Below are positions 1 to 8,085 of a stretch of 64,000 nt of DNA, piece after piece. Source of the DNA: Nitrosospira multiformis (GTDB lineage Bacteria; Pseudomonadota; Gammaproteobacteria; Burkholderiales; Nitrosomonadaceae); the NCBI GenBank assembly GCA_017306155.1, contig JAFKJB010000013.1:1-64000 (forward strand). Direction: 5' to 3'. The notes under the pieces were generated by a model. That model made no database searches. It worked only from the letters and a program-made list of their open reading frames with translations, and was not told where the DNA came from. Each line of letters begins with the position of its first letter. Position 1 is the stretch's first letter. A program made the position numbers and the translations under genes.

Positions 1-146
1 ACACAACCTGCGCATGATTCTGAGGAAGCTGCGGCTTCTTCTCGCCCTGATTCTCGTTCGGCTGCAGGCGCAAACAGCGAATGATGACAGAGATGGGCAC
101 CAGCTTATAGCAGCCTGTTCCTGAAAATCAAATTATTCAGGGATGA
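1..146 (+). mobile_element. Right end of an IS5-family insertion sequence (cut by window start)
   Basis: This is almost identical to 40705-40850; the differences seen are a few substitutions. It encodes the last ~40 residues of an IS5-type transposase, with the stop at 122-124, then a short non-coding end finishing in GGATGA. Identity between the two copies stops at exactly this point. The next four bases are CTAG here and CTAA at the other copy, both fitting the YTAR target duplication of the IS5 group. The left part of the element lies outside the window, so whether it is intact is unknown. Confidence 0.8.
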
Positions 147-211
147 CTAGCTATGGGACGGGCTTTGCTTCCCGCTTGCAGGCAAGAAAGTGAGCCGTGT
201 GAACTGCGTTC

Positions 212-673
212 TCAAATCGCTTTGACGCCATGCCGCGCCGCATCGCGCAGATGACGGACGCGATCATGATTTCTTTTAACGCCTTCGTATTGCCTGTCGA
301 GCAGCGCGCGCAGATCGAACGGCATCTCTTCTCTGAGGGCGTTGTCATAGGCCATCACGGCGGCGGCTTCGCCCCGCTCGCATTCTTCAAGCACCGCCAG
401 GTTATCGTTGCTGGTGATTGCCGTCTTCAAGTCAACCCACATGCGATGCAATGTGCCGGTAGTGGTGCCGCTCGTATCGGGATCTCCGCCGTAACGCCTG
501 ACTTCCACACTTAAATCGCGCACTGCTTCCTCGCAGCTCTGTGCCCGGTTTCGAAGATACATCTTCAACTTGGGATCGTTGATATCATCCGCGCAGGTTT
601 TGAAGCCTTCTGCGCCATCACGCGAAATATCGATGAGACCGTTCAACATACTTATGATTCGCTCGTTATCCAT
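212..673 (-). CDS. DUF2383 / PA2169-family four-helix-bundle protein
   Basis: A 153-residue soluble, mostly helical protein. The N-terminal pattern MDNERIISMLNGLIDISRDG followed by regularly spaced Glu, Asp and His residues (SCEEAV, ECERGE, RNHDRVRHLRD) matches the PA2169/DUF2383 family, which has a ferritin-like four-helix bundle. Family members are linked to stress and stationary phase, but no biochemical role is established. AGGAG lies at a good distance upstream of the ATG. It stands alone: the IS5 end is downstream and an unrelated small gene is upstream on the same strand. No signal peptide or membrane segment is seen. Confidence 0.85.
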   Translation of the reverse strand: MDNERIISMLNGLIDISRDGAEGFKTCADDINDPKLKMYLRNRAQSCEEAVRDLSVEVRRYGGDPDTSGTTTGTLHRMWVDLKTAITSNDNLAVLEECERGEAAAVMAYDNALREEMPFDLRALLDRQYEGVKRNHDRVRHLRDAARHGVKAI

Positions 674-910
674 CTTTATCTCCTGATGAAAACCTGAATA
701 TTGCTTTTAAAAAGGATAGAGAAATCCTTGCTGCCGTTCTGTACGCTGAGGCACATTCGATATTTGCAGGCACCTCGCATGAAGGGAAACGAAGACTTGC
801 AGCGCTTCGGTAGTTATTGATTCGATCAGGAAATACTATGAATCCCCTCGTGCGGGGCCTGATCCGGATCCGGCGCGGGAATTCGGGGAATTGTAGGAGA
901 TGGGCGGTGT

Positions 911-1222
911 TTACAGTTGCAGCCAGTAAATCACCCCGTCGAAATCGACCGGGGCGAAGCGTGCCGCTCCCACATTCGTCCCTTCCAGCACTTTTCTATA
1001 ATCCTCGAAGTAGCTGTTGCGAATCAGGTTCGACCCTTTGTCGTAGGTTGAAACGACGGCAGCGGCATCAACGTTTTTGACAAATGCCTGCAACGCCTTC
1101 AGTTCTTCAGAGTATGCATCGGAGCACCGGTAATTGAGTTGCTGCTCGAGCCAGTTGATGCGGGTGAATAAATCTTTCGAATTAGTTATGTTGATCGCAT
1201 TGCTGATCGGTTTTGGGTCCAT
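911..1222 (-). CDS. Conserved-looking hypothetical protein, 103 aa
   Basis: I do not recognise the family. The product is soluble, has no signal peptide, and is predicted helical in its first two thirds (LFTRINWLEQQLNY, EELKALQAFVKNVDAA). It ends in an aromatic-rich tail (DFDGVIYWLQL). A purine-rich AGGAAAT element sits just upstream of the ATG, which supports a real gene. Its neighbours give no functional clue. Coding composition resembles the flanking genes. Confidence 0.6.
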   Translation of the reverse strand: MDPKPISNAINITNSKDLFTRINWLEQQLNYRCSDAYSEELKALQAFVKNVDAAAVVSTYDKGSNLIRNSYFEDYRKVLEGTNVGAARFAPVDFDGVIYWLQL

Positions 1223-1264
1223 GAATTATTTCCTGGTTCATTAGAAAAAGCGGGCTCGGCATTT

Positions 1265-1296
1265 AGTAATCGTAAGAAAAAGTAATCGTAAGAAAA
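1265..1296. repeat. Perfect tandem duplication of a 16-bp unit
   Basis: The unit AGTAATCGTAAGAAAA occurs twice head to tail with no gap. It lies in the intergenic region between the divergent 911-1222 gene and the dehydrogenase at 1426. A further self-complementary AGTATATATACT lies closer to the dehydrogenase start. Either could be a regulator site, but this is only suggestive. Confidence 0.8.
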
Positions 1297-1425
1297 CCGG
1301 AATCTCTGCGGCGAAGAAACTCTGTCCACAATAGGGTGTTAATGGTTATTTTGTCCGGGATCAAGTATATATACTAAACATTTTTTTGGACTCAACCAAC
1401 GCACGTTTCAGATGGGAGGCAAACG

Positions 1426-2436
1426 ATGACCAACAAGGCAATCTATGTGCAACCGGGTGGTGGATTTGATCGTGTAACGCTGGGTACATGCGAATCAATA
1501 GCGCCGAAAGCAGGCGAGATTACCGTCAGGGTTCGGGCAAGTTCATTGAACTACCATGATTACGCAGTGGTAAGCGGGATGTGGCCACCCCCGGTACCGC
1601 GTATTCCAATGTCCGACGGAGCGGGAGAAGTTGTTGCCGTGGGGGAGGGCGTTAACGAATTTGCAATAGGTGACCATGTCGTCAGTACCTTCTTTCCAGG
1701 CTGGCGTGAAGGGCAACCCGAGATTGATGACATGGGCACCGTTCCGGGGGATGGCATCGATGGTTTTGCGTGCCAGCAAGTGACAATGGCCGCTACCGGT
1801 TTCACTCACGCCCCGAAGGGTTACAGCCATGCGGAGGCAGCTACTCTTACGTGTGCAGGTCTAACAGCGTGGCGGGCGCTAATGGCAGACGGTTCATTGA
1901 AGCCGGGCGAAACGGTACTGATTCAGGGAACCGGCGGAGTTTCAGTATTCGCCTTGCAATTTGCGAAGGTGGCGGGAGCAACGGTAATAGCCACCTCTTC
2001 CAGTGACGAGAAGCTCGCCCGCCTGGAAACGCTTGGCGCAGATCACCTCATCAATTACCGGAAACATGAAAACTGGGGTGATCTGGTACGTGAATTGACA
2101 GCGGGGCGCGGGGTCGATCATGTGATTGAAGTGGGGGGATCTGCCACGCTGGCTCAATCAATGGTAGCGGCGCGCATCGGCGGACACATCGCCGTAATCG
2201 GCATCCTCTCGGGTATGACCGGAACGCTACCGCTGCTCTCTGTGTTGACCCGGCAATTGCGCCTTCAGGGGCTGGTCGTTGGCAGCCGCCGTCACCAGAT
2301 CGAGATGATTCGGGCAATCGAGGCTACCGGACTGCGGCCGATAATCGACCGTCATTTCCCGCTGGAAGAACTCGTGGAGGCTTTTCGCTATCAGGAAACC
2401 AGCCGGCACTTCGGCAAGATATGCCTCGATATCTGA
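1426..2436 (+). CDS. Zinc-type alcohol dehydrogenase / quinone oxidoreductase (MDR superfamily)
   Basis: A 336-residue medium-chain dehydrogenase/reductase. The N-terminal GroES-like domain contains ASSLNYHDYAV and the DGAGEVVAVGEGV turn. The C-terminal Rossmann domain has the nucleotide-binding signature QGTGGVSVFALQFAK and GADHLINY. The set of Cys/His ligands expected for a structural zinc is not evident, so it may be a zinc-independent NADPH reductase of the quinone oxidoreductase type. GGGAGG precedes the ATG by seven bases. Substrate cannot be inferred. It is monocistronic, converging with the FMN reductase at 2484. Confidence 0.9.
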   Translation: MTNKAIYVQPGGGFDRVTLGTCESIAPKAGEITVRVRASSLNYHDYAVVSGMWPPPVPRIPMSDGAGEVVAVGEGVNEFAIGDHVVSTFFPGWREGQPEIDDMGTVPGDGIDGFACQQVTMAATGFTHAPKGYSHAEAATLTCAGLTAWRALMADGSLKPGETVLIQGTGGVSVFALQFAKVAGATVIATSSSDEKLARLETLGADHLINYRKHENWGDLVRELTAGRGVDHVIEVGGSATLAQSMVAARIGGHIAVIGILSGMTGTLPLLSVLTRQLRLQGLVVGSRRHQIEMIRAIEATGLRPIIDRHFPLEELVEAFRYQETSRHFGKICLDI

Positions 2437-2483
2437 ATGTACCCATCATTCCCGGCAAGGAATGAAAAAAGGAAATGTCATAA

Positions 2484-3038
2484 TCAGGCAGCATGCCTTT
2501 TCACCCAATCGACATAGCTGTTCATCCAGTTCTGCAGGAATTTCCTGCTGTCTTCATTGCCGATGTTCCCATCCTTGTCAAACAGCCCTTCTTTTACATG
2601 TATAAACGCTTCTGGCTGGCCCAAGGTGGGAACGTCCAGGTAGGCCAGGGAGTTGCGCAAGTGCTGCTGCGCTACGGCTGTGCCGATAGAGCCAATGGAG
2701 GCGCCGATTACTCCCGCCGGTTTGCCTGCCCATGCATTCTGCCCATACGGACGGGAAGCATGATCGAGTGCGTTCTTGAGTACGCCCGGCATGGACCGGT
2801 TGTATTCGGGTGTGACGAACAGCAGGCCTTGAGCTGCGGCGATTTCAGCCTTCAACCGTTCGACCGACTCGGCCTGATTTTCATCGTCATCCTGGTTGTA
2901 TAGCGGCAGGTCGCCGATATTCAGGTATTTGAATGTAAATTCCGGTGGAGCCAGTTTTATCAGGGCATCAGCCAGTTTGCGGTTGAATGAGTCGCGGCGA
3001 AGACTGCCCACCACTACAGCAATTTGATACTGGCCCAT
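2484..3038 (-). CDS. NADPH-dependent FMN reductase (ChrR/YieF-like)
   Basis: A 184-residue flavodoxin-like protein. The phosphate-binding loop near the N terminus (VVGSLRRDSFNRKLA) and the TPEYNRSMPGVLKNALD segment at residues ~77-95 are the signature of the FMN_red family. That family reduces quinones, chromate or azo compounds with NAD(P)H. A strong AAGGAGAT ribosome-binding site lies seven bases before the ATG. It is a likely cytoplasmic homotetramer with an oxidative-stress role, by analogy with the family. It is convergent with the dehydrogenase at 1426. Confidence 0.92.
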   Translation of the reverse strand: MGQYQIAVVVGSLRRDSFNRKLADALIKLAPPEFTFKYLNIGDLPLYNQDDDENQAESVERLKAEIAAAQGLLFVTPEYNRSMPGVLKNALDHASRPYGQNAWAGKPAGVIGASIGSIGTAVAQQHLRNSLAYLDVPTLGQPEAFIHVKEGLFDKDGNIGNEDSRKFLQNWMNSYVDWVKRHAA

Positions 3039-3141
3039 GTCATATCTCCTTATAAAAGATCGTAATGTGACCGGGTTGGTCGCTCATATAGCCGTACAGG
3101 CTGAAAGCCATGGCGTTTGATCGAGTGCCGCCGCTTCCGGG

Positions 3142-3276
3142 ATGATGGCTAAAAGATGGGCAAGGCATGAAAATATCGTCTATATCGATAATATAGCAGG
3201 AAAAGTTCACACGTTCGAGGCCGGAGATAAGGAGCCCGAAGAATTCATCTCCTGGGATATCGATAAGAAGAACTGA
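3142..3276 (+). CDS. Possible small protein, 44 aa
   Basis: A short open frame starting ATG-ATG and ending TGA at 3274-3276. It encodes an acidic, soluble peptide ending in EEFISWDIDKKN. It lies between the divergent FMN reductase and the exported protein at 3336. The phrase NIVYIDN in it resembles RIVYIEE encoded just in front of the next start, so a decayed internal duplication is possible. There is no recognised family and no clear Shine-Dalgarno sequence; it may be a chance frame. Confidence 0.3.
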   Translation: MMAKRWARHENIVYIDNIAGKVHTFEAGDKEPEEFISWDIDKKN

Positions 3277-3335
3277 AAGCTTCCCAGGGGTTGGGTAAGA
3301 AAAGGATAGTCTACATCGAGGAGCAGTTTATCCAG

Positions 3336-3851
3336 ATGTCCCGCAAGGTTTCATTCAATGCCCTTATGCATGCCAGGCATCTTGCGCTGTTTGCGTACCC
3401 GGTGCTGCTGGTATCGTTGCTGTTCTCCCCAAAGGTTTTAGCCCAGCAAAAGGGGGAGTTCGATTGCAGAGCGAGTGTCAAGTATGAATGTACCGCGGAT
3501 CAGTGCGAGCGGGTGACAGAAGATTTTCAGCGCGAGGAGTCGTTTCTTTATAACGCAAAAACCGGTGAGTTGTCCGCTTGCCTCCGGACCAACTGCTACT
3601 CGGCCAAAACCAAAGCTTTCACCGTGAAAGCAGGGGGCGCGATTACTGCTATTGGCAGACTGGTCCCGGCCGTTCATCCGAAAAACAAACCGCTTGTCGT
3701 CTCCCTGACCATCAAAACCAGCGAAATCGAGCGTGGGCCAGATGAAAAGAAAGTATCCTTTACCGCCATATGGGATTACGGAGGTGACAGGCTCACGTTC
3801 GATATGGGTGAGTGTGTACTCAAACCTCCCGCCAAGGAGAGCAAGGGATAG
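3336..3851 (+). CDS. Exported protein of unknown function
   Basis: Starts at ATG 3336 with GAGGAG about 12 bases upstream. An in-frame TTG at 3291 exists but would put a charged tail ahead of the signal peptide. The product (171 residues) has a basic N terminus, a hydrophobic core (LALFAYPVLLVSLLFSP) and a cleavage-like VLAQQ. The mature part contains four early cysteines (CRASVKYECTADQCERV, CLRTNCYSAK) and a late one near the C terminus, compatible with periplasmic disulphides. No family recognised. Confidence 0.7.
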   Translation: MSRKVSFNALMHARHLALFAYPVLLVSLLFSPKVLAQQKGEFDCRASVKYECTADQCERVTEDFQREESFLYNAKTGELSACLRTNCYSAKTKAFTVKAGGAITAIGRLVPAVHPKNKPLVVSLTIKTSEIERGPDEKKVSFTAIWDYGGDRLTFDMGECVLKPPAKESKG

Positions 3852-4161
3852 ATCGGGGTCGATTTAAACGCACCCAGCGATCAACTTCCTAAGTCGGGGT
3901 CACCTGACCAAACGCTGGCGGTTCAGTTCCTGAACCAGGTGCTCGGCCACTACTGCGTCTGCGCCTGTTGTCCTGCTCGCCCGAAGATATAAACGTGGCT
4001 ATCCCCGGGTTGTACTTTGGTCCAATAGGCAAAGCTGTTCAAGCTGGTAATATGCAAACCGGGGAAGCAAGGGTGGATCGGAAACAGACAGCTTCTCCAG
4101 TAGCAGTAAACGAGGTAGAAGTAGAAGTCAATGTAGACGATGTAGAAGCAAACGCCACCGC
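3852..4161. other. Intergenic stretch with an inverted repeat
   Basis: About 310 bases without a convincing gene. The 7-bp inverted repeat GGTTCAG-TTC-CTGAACC lies at 3920-3936. An open frame runs through and past the terminator at 4162, which argues against coding. A run of related GTAGAAG/GTAGACG units lies at about 4110-4148. Confidence 0.5.
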
Positions 4162-4198
4162 GCCCGGCAGCAGGCCCCCCTGTGCCGGGCTTTTTTTT
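4162..4198 (+). terminator. Rho-independent terminator
   Basis: A perfect 8-bp stem GCCCGGCA / TGCCGGGC (4162-4169 and 4183-4190) is followed directly by eight T residues (4191-4198). The transcript it ends is not obvious; it is ~310 bases after the exported-protein gene at 3336, or it may end a small RNA from 3900-4160. Confidence 0.8.
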
Positions 4199-4232
4199 GG
4201 ACACTTTCATTATTCCTTTTGAGACGTCCGCT

Positions 4233-4361
4233 ATGCGTATAAAAATCATAATTGTTGCGCTGGTGGCAGGGCTGGTATGGGGAGGAGGAAGGGATTCAGA
4301 CAAGCGCGACAGCAAGGAAGGCATCTCACCCCTTCTTGTCACTGCGTCTGAAGAGCAGTAA
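4233..4361 (+). CDS. Possible small membrane or exported peptide, 42 aa
   Basis: An ATG frame right after the terminator encodes a basic start (MRIK), a short hydrophobic stretch (IIIVALVAGLVW) and a charged tail rich in Asp, Lys and Arg. This looks like a signal anchor or a truncated exported protein. It lies 178 bases ahead of the methyltransferase gene on the same strand. No clear ribosome-binding site and no family. Confidence 0.3.
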   Translation: MRIKIIIVALVAGLVWGGGRDSDKRDSKEGISPLLVTASEEQ

Positions 4362-4539
4362 GCAACGGGTCAGGCAGCAAGAGCGAAAACGACACCTTTC
4401 AAGAGATTCTGCGGCCCGAAGGGCGGTAGCGCAGCAGCAATGTTTCGTCACGGCAGATCCATGGCAGATCAATTGCGCACAGTGCCTATAAAAGCGAGAA
4501 TATGAGGCCAAGTGTCAGATAGAGCGGAATGACCAGGGG

Positions 4540-7521
4540 ATGAGCAGGAATATGCAGGAAAACGCGGAATCGGACAATGTGCCTTTTGACCTGGAACTGC
4601 AGGAGGTTCCGGAAATGCCGGATGCGACTCCGCGAACTGCCAGGCGCGGGTCTGCCTCAACCGCGCGTACCGGAAAACCATCAGGGGGAACAGGTGAATC
4701 GCAGGTTCTCAGCTATCGCCATCCGGACAAGCGCAAGAACAATCCTCATGTAGGACTGGTAAACGAACATACCGATCCGGGGCAGCCGAAGACCGCGTGG
4801 CGATACGATCCGCATATCGACCCGGCATTATCGTTCGATACCGGCCGGACGCAAATCGAAAACCTGATAGACGACGCACTGGCAAGCGGTGATGCGGGCG
4901 TCATGAGGAGAGCTCTCGAAGAGCTCAAGCGCATGCAGTCACCTTATCTCGATTGGGCAGGCAAGGCCGAACGCACAAGCTTCGAGGTGGATACGGTCTC
5001 CCTGCACGTGCACGAGCGCGTCGATGCGATGAGCATACTTGCCGCAGTCCGCAAGCGAATGAATGGTGAAAAGACGGGAAAGATCAGCGAGGCAATACAG
5101 CCCGGACTCTTCAACGCGCCTTTCGAGAACCTGCCGCTGCGCGACGCCATCGATTTTTACAAGCACGAGCGCGGCTGGGCAAACCGGCTGATTGCGGGCG
5201 ATTCCCTGCTGGTGATGAATTCGCTCCTGCAAAAGGAGAGCATGGCCGGGCAGGTGCAGATGATCTACATCGACCCACCGTATGGCATCAAATATGGCTC
5301 AAACTTCCAGCCCTTCGTGGACAAGCGGGATGTAAAAGACCGCAAGGATGAGGACCTCACGCAAGAGCCGGAAATGGTCAAGGCGTTCCGCGATACCTGG
5401 GAACTGGGCATCCATTCCTATCTCACCTATCTGCGTGACCGGCTGCTGCTGGCAAGGGAATTGCTGAGCGACTCGGGAAGCGTGTTCGTGCAGATTGGGG
5501 ATGAAAACCTGCACCTAACGCGAAACCTGCTGGATGAAATTTTTGGCATTGAAAACTTTATTTCTCTGATTACTGTTCAGAAGACAAGTAGTGCCACATC
5601 GGAGCTTTTGGCTGGCACGGCTGACTATATATTGTTTTATGCGAAAAACAAAGAAAGTCTCAAATATCGACAACTCTTGAAGTTGAAGGGTTTAGATGCT
5701 GAAGGTGCTTCCGCTTACGAATTTGTTGAGCTACCTGATACTCGTCGGGTTCGAGCGAATAGCGTGTCAGCAACTCATCCTGGCTTAAATGATGGGAAAC
5801 CGTTTCGCTATAGTGACATGAGGAGTTCAAGGCCTCCCGGATCTTTTCCTGTGTCATTTCGTGGCCGCAAAATAGTACCGCGGGTAGGTTACTGGAAAAC
5901 AGGTAACGAAGGTTTTAGAAAACTCATTCGCGCAAACCGCCTGGAGTTAGGCGGTAATACGCTAAATTACGTCAGATACTTAGCCGATTTTCCAGCTTTT
6001 CCAATTCATAACGTCTGGTCTGATCTCAGTAGCAGCATTGGTAGCGATAAGGTTTATGTTGTGCAAACCTCGCATCGAATTGTTGAACGTTGCCTCCTCA
6101 TGACCACCAATCCTGGCGACCTGGTGCTCGACCCCACTTGCGGTTCCGGCACCACCGCATTCGTCGCCGAGAAGTGGGGGCGACGCTGGATCACCTGCGA
6201 CACGTCGCGGGTGGCGGTGACGCTGGCGAAGCAGCGCCTGATGACGGCAAGCTATGATTACTATGAACTGCGCTATCCTCAGGAAGGCCTGCGTAGCGGG
6301 TTTATTTACAAGACCGTGCCCCACGTTACCCTCAAATCCATCGCCAACAATCCTGAAATCGACGAGATTTACGAGCGCATGCATCCGGCCATCGAAGCAG
6401 CGCTGACCAACCTGAACAGGGCAGCAGAAAAAGATGCGGCGGATTCCCTAAAGGAATGGGAAGTGCCGTTCGATTTTCCTGCCGATTGGCCGCAGGCGGC
6501 GTTCAAGCCGTTCGAGGCATTCCATGCGGCGCGCCAGGCGATGCAGAAGCGTATGGATGCTTCCATCGCCGCTCATGCGGAATCCGAAACACTCTATGAC
6601 CAGCCTGCCACAGCCAAGGACAAGCTGCGCATTACGGGGCCCTTCACGGTCGAAGCCGTGCCGTTTCCCAGCGTATTGCCGCTGGATGAAGCCGAGCAGC
6701 CCAAGGAGGCGGATGTGGCGATTGCACGTTCCGGTGAATCGGCACGTCAGCACGGCTGGCGGGAAGAATTGCTCAAGAGCGGCATACGCGGCAAGGGCGG
6801 GCAGATGCTCAAGTTCGAGGAACTGGATATCCTGCCGGGTGCGGAATGTCTGCATGCCAGCGGCAGGCTGGAGACAGGGGAACGGGTAGTGGTGAGTTTC
6901 GGCCCGGAGCATGCTGCCTTGGAGCAGAGACAGGTGGAACGGGCGTTCCGGGAGGCGGGGGAGTTGTTTCCGCTACCCAAAATGATCGTCTTCTGCGCCT
7001 TCACCTTCGATCCGGAAGCGGCCAAGGATATCGATGTCATGCGTGGCATCATTGCGCTGAAGGTGCAGATGAATACCGATCTGCTGACGGAAGACCTGAA
7101 GAAAGCGCGTTCCAGCAACCAGAGCTTCTGGCTGATGGGCCAGCCGGATGTGGAGTTGCGCAGACAGAAGAACGGCAAATACGTCGTGGAGGTCAACGGG
7201 TTCGATTATTTTGATACCGCCAGCGGCGAGCTGGTCTCGGGAGGCAAGAGCAAAATCGCAATGTGGCTGCTGGATACGGATTACGATGACCGCTCGCTTT
7301 TTCCGCGCCAGGTGTTCTTCCCCATGGCAGGCAAGGACGGAGGCTGGCGCCGGCTTAAAAAAGCCATCCGGGCCGAGTTGAACGAGGAATTGCTGGACGG
7401 CTTTCATGGCACCGTATCGCTGCCATTTGAAACGGGTGAAAATCGCAAGGTGGCGGTCAAGATCGTGGACGACCGCGGGATTGAATCACTAAAGGTTATC
7501 GCAACAGGAGATGAAAGATGA
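4540..7521 (+). CDS. mod: Type III-like adenine DNA methyltransferase (Mod)
   Basis: A 993-residue N6-adenine methyltransferase. The catalytic DPPY motif (D245-Y248, within IYIDPPYGIKYG) comes before the AdoMet-binding motif DPTCGSGTT (from D531), the order of the beta class used by type III Mod subunits. The region between them, about residues 330-515, would hold the target-recognition domain and is visibly more AT-rich than the rest. The C-terminal ~400 residues are an extension beyond a typical ~650-residue Mod and I cannot assign them. An alternative ATG at 4552 has a better placed AGGA. The stop overlaps the antitoxin start (ATGA), so the gene heads a four-gene translationally coupled unit ending in res. 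Confidence 0.92.
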   Translation: MSRNMQENAESDNVPFDLELQEVPEMPDATPRTARRGSASTARTGKPSGGTGESQVLSYRHPDKRKNNPHVGLVNEHTDPGQPKTAWRYDPHIDPALSFDTGRTQIENLIDDALASGDAGVMRRALEELKRMQSPYLDWAGKAERTSFEVDTVSLHVHERVDAMSILAAVRKRMNGEKTGKISEAIQPGLFNAPFENLPLRDAIDFYKHERGWANRLIAGDSLLVMNSLLQKESMAGQVQMIYIDPPYGIKYGSNFQPFVDKRDVKDRKDEDLTQEPEMVKAFRDTWELGIHSYLTYLRDRLLLARELLSDSGSVFVQIGDENLHLTRNLLDEIFGIENFISLITVQKTSSATSELLAGTADYILFYAKNKESLKYRQLLKLKGLDAEGASAYEFVELPDTRRVRANSVSATHPGLNDGKPFRYSDMRSSRPPGSFPVSFRGRKIVPRVGYWKTGNEGFRKLIRANRLELGGNTLNYVRYLADFPAFPIHNVWSDLSSSIGSDKVYVVQTSHRIVERCLLMTTNPGDLVLDPTCGSGTTAFVAEKWGRRWITCDTSRVAVTLAKQRLMTASYDYYELRYPQEGLRSGFIYKTVPHVTLKSIANNPEIDEIYERMHPAIEAALTNLNRAAEKDAADSLKEWEVPFDFPADWPQAAFKPFEAFHAARQAMQKRMDASIAAHAESETLYDQPATAKDKLRITGPFTVEAVPFPSVLPLDEAEQPKEADVAIARSGESARQHGWREELLKSGIRGKGGQMLKFEELDILPGAECLHASGRLETGERVVVSFGPEHAALEQRQVERAFREAGELFPLPKMIVFCAFTFDPEAAKDIDVMRGIIALKVQMNTDLLTEDLKKARSSNQSFWLMGQPDVELRRQKNGKYVVEVNGFDYFDTASGELVSGGKSKIAMWLLDTDYDDRSLFPRQVFFPMAGKDGGWRRLKKAIRAELNEELLDGFHGTVSLPFETGENRKVAVKIVDDRGIESLKVIATGDER

Positions 7522-7766
7522 ATACTCCTCAAATGAGCAGTCATGTCAGGCAGTTGCTCGAGCAGGCGAAAAGCCTTTCCGAGGATGAGCGGATATTGCT
7601 GGCCGATCTGCTCTATGCGGAATCGCCACTAAGCAAGGAAGAGTGGGAAGCAGCCTGGCTTGAGGAATGCGAGCGCCGCCTTGGCGAATACGAACGAGAC
7701 GAGGTAGAGGCCGTGGATTCGGACGAGGTTTTTGCACGATTAAAAAGCAAATATAACCTCAGGTGA
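7518..7766 (+). CDS. Addiction-module antitoxin (unstable antitoxin family)
   Basis: An 82-residue acidic protein with the pattern VRQLLEQAKSLSEDERILLADLLYA typical of the 'putative addiction module component' family (Unstab_antitox). Members neutralise a cognate RelE/ParE-type toxin encoded directly downstream. The start codon overlaps the stop of mod as ATGA, so it is probably translated by reinitiation after Mod. The toxin follows seven bases later. Its location between mod and res is the unusual part. Confidence 0.85.
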   Translation: MNTPQMSSHVRQLLEQAKSLSEDERILLADLLYAESPLSKEEWEAAWLEECERRLGEYERDEVEAVDSDEVFARLKSKYNLR

Positions 7767-7773
7767 GCTGCGG

Positions 7774-8085
7774 TTGAACATTCGGTACCTGCCCGGTGCA
7801 TTGGGCGATTTAAATGAAGCGCTGACTTATTATTACGAGCGTAGTCCCAATGTGGCGCAGCGGTTCGCCAATGCGGTTCGTGCTGAGGAACGGACAATCC
7901 GTGATTTTCCGGAGATAGCTTATTCACTTGGCAGCAACCTACGTATATTGCGGGTGACGAAGTTTCCCTATTCACTGGTATATCGTCCAATTGAAGACGA
8001 TATCCTGATCATTGCCGTAGCCCACCATAAACGCCGCCCCGGCTATTGGAAAAGCCGGGTGCATAATGCCAATTTCGCCAATTGA
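7774..8085 (+). CDS. RelE/ParE-family toxin
   Basis: A 103-residue small basic protein. It opens with NIRYLPGALGDLNEALTYY, has the conserved core FANAVRAEERTI and FPYSLVYRP, and ends with IIAVAHHKRRPGYW, the standard layout of ParE/RelE toxins. The start is TTG with AGGTGAG upstream; no ATG gives a better fit. Members act on ribosome-bound mRNA (RelE) or on gyrase (ParE), and the sequence alone does not decide between them. The stop shares bases with the TTG start of res (TTGA). Confidence 0.88.
   Translation: MNIRYLPGALGDLNEALTYYYERSPNVAQRFANAVRAEERTIRDFPEIAYSLGSNLRILRVTKFPYSLVYRPIEDDILIIAVAHHKRRPGYWKSRVHNANFAN

Noticed and set aside
3968-4222. 84-codon frame after the exported protein
   Set aside because: It runs through a strong intrinsic terminator with eight T residues, and has repetitive Val/Glu content.
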